A DNA stretch of 64,000 bases, from positions 17,523,501 through 17,587,500 of the forward strand of contig PUFA01000003.1 of assembly GCA_003508835.1 (NCBI GenBank), written 5' to 3'. Origin of the DNA: Eonycteris spelaea (taxonomy: Eukaryota > Chordata > Mammalia > Chiroptera > Pteropodidae). Under the pieces are notes generated by a model. The model ran no database searches, was not told the origin of the DNA, and was given only the letters and a program-made list of their open reading frames with translations. The position numbers and the translations under genes are program-made. Of this stretch, positions 59,615 through 64,000 are shown in pieces (within the stretch, counting starts at the first letter, position 1; the number at the start of each line of letters is the position of its first letter).

Positions 59615-62600
59615 CCAAAATGATCTCTATTTGGCTTTGAAACACTTGTATGTGAATACATGTAAGCTGACATTTCATTTCAGACAAAAATAAAAATATA
59701 AAAGCCACATTTGTGATGATCTCATTAATTCCAGCACAGCAAAGCATTTACTTAACAAGTTGGGTGAATCAGTGACCCATATAAGGCACGAACCCAGGCA
59801 GTGATGTTTTCTCAAAGCTTTTTTGGTATGTACAGTAGAGTTTACATGCAAAGTAAGCAAGCAAACTACGAAATAGGGCGGGCACTAATTGTAATGAAAA
59901 GGTGGGGCAGTGAACTGATATTTGAACTCCTGTTGTGTTTTGTCTTCTTTAACCCCAACCATAACCCAGTAAAGAAACTGAGTCATAGAGCTAAGGAGCA
60001 GGCAGGACTTTAACCTATGTGTTTGCTGACAAAAATCTTCGTGTACTTCCTGTGCTGCTCCCAGTCTCATCCTGTATATTCCTCACTCCTTCAGCACGGA
60101 AAACAACTGTAAGCTATTCTGATTCCACCTAACCCAGGACTCAAATTTCTCATCCGTAAAATAAGAGTGGTAAATTATGTAGTTACCTTATAAAGTTTTA
60201 AAACTGTGCTTTTGATTGTCATCTGTAAGGAGGGATTTGTCTGGGGTAAAGTAGTTATAGGATGTAGGTTTTTTGCCTTTTTTGTTTTTGTGATTCATAT
60301 TATTTCCATGAAATTTAGAAGAGAACATATTTGAAAGAAAACATTCATAAACATTTGATGGCAATACAAAAGTTTTTAAGGTTGTAAAAAGGTAAACCTC
60401 ATTATCAGGAATTTGTGATGACACAGATATGTCTGCACTTTGGTTTTTGAAAAGTTAGAACCTATTTATGGGCTAGGAGATCAGTGAGAGGATACAAACC
60501 TATTTCTAGCATAAAGTGGATGATGTTCTCACATAAAAAAGTAGTTGGTGAATTGCTCGACCTTTAATTTTCTTCCCTTGTAAGGAGCAGTAAAATTTCA
60601 AAATATTCCAGAAGGAGAGATAGCCCTTTAATTAACAACAGACCAAATAGTTATTAACTAATCGTGTTAAATTTACCTTTATAAGAAGATGCTTCTAATG
60701 ATTGTACAAAAACTAGTGAGTTCATTATTATGAATTTTTGTTTTAAGATTGTAACAGTGATAAGAGTTAGCATTTAGGAGAATGTGGAGTTTGGATAATC
60801 TTAAATGTTGTAAATGTGGAATGTTCTTGCATTGATGAATAAATTGTAAATTGGAAATGTTTTCATGTGTAGCATTACTTGAAGTGACTAGATGTTTTAT
60901 AAAGTCAAAATAATCTTTGTAGCAGTGCAATTATTTAACAGCATAGAGGAATATATTCCATCTTGTAATAAATTGACAGAGTCAGTCAGAAGCATAGATA
61001 TCTGCTTCTTTTATCAATGTGCTGAATTTTTCTAGCTCCTCCTCAGTAGTTGGATTTTTTTTTCAAGAGATACTCCTTTTACAAGGCAGATAATGTCACT
61101 ACAGGATCTTACCTGTCTTTTAATTCTGCTATGCAGCAAGAGCCACATTTTAAAAGAATATTACAAATTATCACCATCAGTTGGTTAATATTCACTTAGT
61201 AGTTCAAAATCCACGCCCTGCTCATAAGTGCATTAAGTAATCTTGGTTTGCTAATGAAAAGTGTAAGGTGACCTTGGAACATAAGATTCTTAATTGTGGT
61301 TTCTTGGAAGACAAAGTTGGAAAGGCAACTACTTGAATAAAGTTTATATAGTATTGACCTGTCATCACTTGAATATACTGGAAATGAAAAATGACAGTGA
61401 TAATCATTTGTTTTAACTGTTAAGTATAATTAAAATATGAAAATATTACTGTCTTTGTTTATGATGAATACAAAATTTAAGCTAAGCTATAAGGTGTGCT
61501 GTTTGGAAATATGGAAGATGCAAGAATGAAGCCAGATAACAAGTTTATACTTGTATTTCCTACTGATGAAGACTTTCAGACAAGTTATTTCCATGGGTAG
61601 GTGATATCACTCTGCATGTACATATACACTTAATACTTCTTTTGCATGATTATACATGTAAGAGTGGTACAATTTTGACTTGACTGTTGACCTGTTGCCT
61701 CAATTTGGTGGTTGTGGTGGTAGGGGATGTGGGGCAAGTGGCTGTGAGTAGTATTAGTGATATAAATTTTAAATTAAATCACTAATTTTTTGTAAACACA
61801 AAACACTTAAAAAAATAAAGCCCTTTAAAAATAGAACATTTGGTCAAATAGTCAATATTGTACTTGACCTTCATATCTCTGCACCCAAATATTTGGACGT
61901 CACATAGTTCCTTTATTCCATAATAATCATTTTGAACTCTGACGAAAACTCCATAAATGATACAGCTTTCTTTTCTTTTTTAGAAAAGAAAAACCTCAAA
62001 CATGAATCAATTTTTTTTGCTATTTGAATTAATCCATTACCAACTGATACCAGGGTTACACTGTTGAATTTTCTGAACTTGATATACCCTTTTGGGGGAA
62101 TTAGAAATTATTTTTAAGTAGTCAACTGAAATTGTCATGATCGTCAGAAATTCATATTATGATATGTCTGTTCCTTATACAGTGGCACTTAGCTCATTTG
62201 CCTTTGTTTGGTCATTTTTTTTGTTTGTTTTAAAAATGTTGCTATGTAAATCTATGATTTGGGAACTTAGTTTTAAGGGCTAAATACCCCAAATGTGTTC
62301 ATGTTGTTGTTCAGTGACAATTTACACAATGGATGTAGTATTAAAAAAATAATCTTTCATTGTGTTCTATTTTAATGATTCATTGGCATATGTATTCTTT
62401 CATAGTCAAGAGTTTCATAAAATGGGTGTGTTTCATGTTAATTTGATGATATTAAAAAATCTTTGTGGAAATGAATGATTTGCCTGCACTTCATAAATAG
62501 TTGTTGGGGGAGAAACAGCATTCTTTTATTTCTGCTTTCTTCTAAATTGAAGGTAGTAAGGGATGTGTTTTATACTTGATTGAAAACTTTATTTTTGCTT

Positions 62601-63530
62601 TTTGCTATTATATTAGAAAAAGGGTAGCATTAGTAGCATTTTAAAGCATGTATCTATTACACAAGCATGACTATTGAGTTATTTTAGCATGAATTGCTGC
62701 AGTGTAATTACTATGGAACTCAGCTGCCTTTTTCAGCTAGTTAAGGTGATTTGGAGGGTAGAAAGGATCTCTTATTTTTCCAGTAAGAACTTTAATACCT
62801 TTCTCTAAAATAATGCATAAGATCGCATATCATTTCCTTGGAATGTGAGCTGGTTGTCTTTCTCAGAGAAAATATAAATATTCCTCATAAGACATCCAAA
62901 GCAAAATCTTGAAGATGGATTTTGTGAGTATTGTCTTTTTGTAGTTAAATGCATAACATCCCTGATATTATAAAAAGGCTTTTACTGGAAATGGATAAGT
63001 CAGTCAAATAGGGCTCTTACTCTAAACCTTATTTTTTTAGAAAGAAGGAAGATACTTAATTTTCTTGATTTTCTTCTGAATCTAGTAGGGAGGTTTTATA
63101 TTAGCTACTAAGAGAAAGAATTAGATTCATTCTCTTGAAAAATATAAATTGACTTTTAGTAGTTTGTATCTGTTTTTTCCTTTAAAAATCAGTTTCACTT
63201 TCTCTGTGGAGTCTTTCCCTTTTTCTTAATCTTTTGCTCTTTAAGAGTATGATGTCAGTTTGGTGTAACATTGTTCAGTATAGTCTTGTCTTCTGTTCTT
63301 CATAATAACACTCCTTTTCCTCCTTCCCAGTTGTGTCCCTCATCTTTGTAAACTTGGGTTATCTTTTCCACTTTCACGTCATGTACAAAATATTGGGTGT
63401 ATAAAATGCAGCTTTTCAGATCAGCTAGAAAAATAAGCTAAAGGCAGCTGGCATTTAGAGGGCTCTTAGTTTCAGAAGTATTTTTCACCCCACAAGTTAG
63501 ATACAAGTATACATTTTCTTTCCTCCCTAG

Positions 63531-63713
63531 ATGGACCTCCAGTTGTAGCTCATTATGATATGTCTGACACCAGCTCTGACCCAGAAGTGGTAAATGTGGA
63601 CACTTTATTGGCGGCTGCAGTAGTTCAAGAGCACAGTAATTCTGTAGGAGGCCAGGACACAGGAGCTACCTGGAGGAACAGCGGGCTTCTAGAGGAGCTG
63701 AATGCGGAGGCAG
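63531..63713 (+). CDS. ARK2N: ARK2N coding exon 3 (completes Asp239, codons 240-299, first base of 300)
   Basis: The exon follows a good acceptor and begins AT, completing the Asp239 codon; it then reads GPPVVAHYDMSDTSSDPEVV and ends LLEELNAEA, with one base of the next Gly codon, all as in ARK2N. It is 183 bp (61 codons) in phase 1 on both sides, so leaving it out keeps the frame; the human gene is known to make a shorter form of about 61 residues less. The donor, CAG with GTTGGT, is weak, which fits optional use. The segment is acidic and Ser/Asp-rich with a hydrophobic VDTLLAAAVV stretch. Later exons, with the SUMO-interaction-like motifs known for the family, lie beyond the window. Confidence 0.93.
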
Positions 63714-64000
63714 GTTGGTCTCCCTCCCCTTCCCCTTCTCTAACGGTGTAATGTGCATGTGTCCTGGCAGCTGTGTTCCTTTTAGCAGGCCCTGCTGAGG
63801 AGAGCAGGCTAACCAGAGACATTTGGCATTAGGTGATTGTGGCTATCCAGGGTGCCATTTATAACTAACTGAAAAAGAGATTTGGGTAACATGTCATTCA
63901 TCTTTCCTAATCTGGAGGAAGCAAAAGTGACAATACATAAGAAATTAATTGTAGGCATAGGTAGATTTCAGTAGGCATATTTCTTGGGTTAAAAATGCCT
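63714..64000 (+). other. ARK2N: Start of ARK2N intron 3
   Basis: Begins with the GTTGGT donor and continues to the window edge. I see no exon or repeat in it. Confidence 0.8.

Larger units (their letters stand above)
43756..63530 (+). other. ARK2N: ARK2N intron 2 (about 19.8 kb)
   Basis: It runs from the GTAGAG donor to the acceptor TTTCTTTCCTCCCTAG. The split codon G plus AT gives Asp239, restoring the sequence known for the family, which fixes both junctions. The intron is AT-rich, with antisense L1 fragments, MER5-type elements and simple repeats listed separately. Stretches at 43,790-46,640, 52,000-54,180 and 55,020-63,500 otherwise show no gene or well-preserved repeat I can name. Confidence 0.9.

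Overview
This is a window of mammalian nuclear DNA: large AT-rich introns, one CpG island, consensus-like GT/AG splice sites and decayed L1, L2, MIR, MER5-type and LTR repeats. The only protein-coding gene I can support is ARK2N (also C18orf25 or ARKL1, Arkadia/RNF111 N-terminal-like), on the + strand and incomplete at the right edge. I recognised it from its translated exons. In human this gene lies on 18q21.1 next to RNF165/ARK2C (established knowledge, not visible here).

Layout. Positions 1 to about 23,030 look intergenic, a quilt of old repeats: a composite antisense L1 carrying a nested LTR and a nested MER5-type element, three further LTR-like elements, MIRs and microsatellites. Positions 23,030-24,540 form a CpG island with an ETS-type promoter and a probable non-coding exon 1 whose donor is at 23,888. 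Intron 1 runs to 42,970. Exon 2 (42,971-43,755) holds the end of the 5' UTR with a two-codon upstream ORF, the start codon at 43,041 and 238 codons. Intron 2 runs to 63,530. Exon 3 (63,531-63,713) is 183 bp, in phase 1-1, and joins exon 2 to give a protein fragment of about 299 residues. The remaining exons lie to the right of the window.

Organism. I saw no Alu, B1/B2, carnivore tRNA-Lys SINE, ruminant BovB/Bov-tA or pig PRE SINE. The one clearly lineage-type element is a 258-bp SINE-like insertion at 42,590-42,847, with a 5S rRNA-derived head, an unrelated body, an A-rich tail and 9-bp target-site duplications. 5S-derived SINEs are known among mammals mainly from fruit bats (the MEG-R families) and a few other groups, so a pteropodid bat is my best guess. 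That is an inference, not a proof.

Function. The gene product is a nuclear-type, serine-rich, acidic/basic scaffold related to the non-catalytic half of Arkadia. It lacks any RING domain in the part seen and carries an AMPK/PKA-like site at Ser66/Ser67. I found no multi-gene system. The most unusual things are structural: the chimeric 5S SINE, a perfect 47-bp templated duplication inside an L1, several perfect hairpins, a self-complementary trinucleotide repeat, and a polypyrimidine/G-quadruplex-capable tract grown inside an L1.
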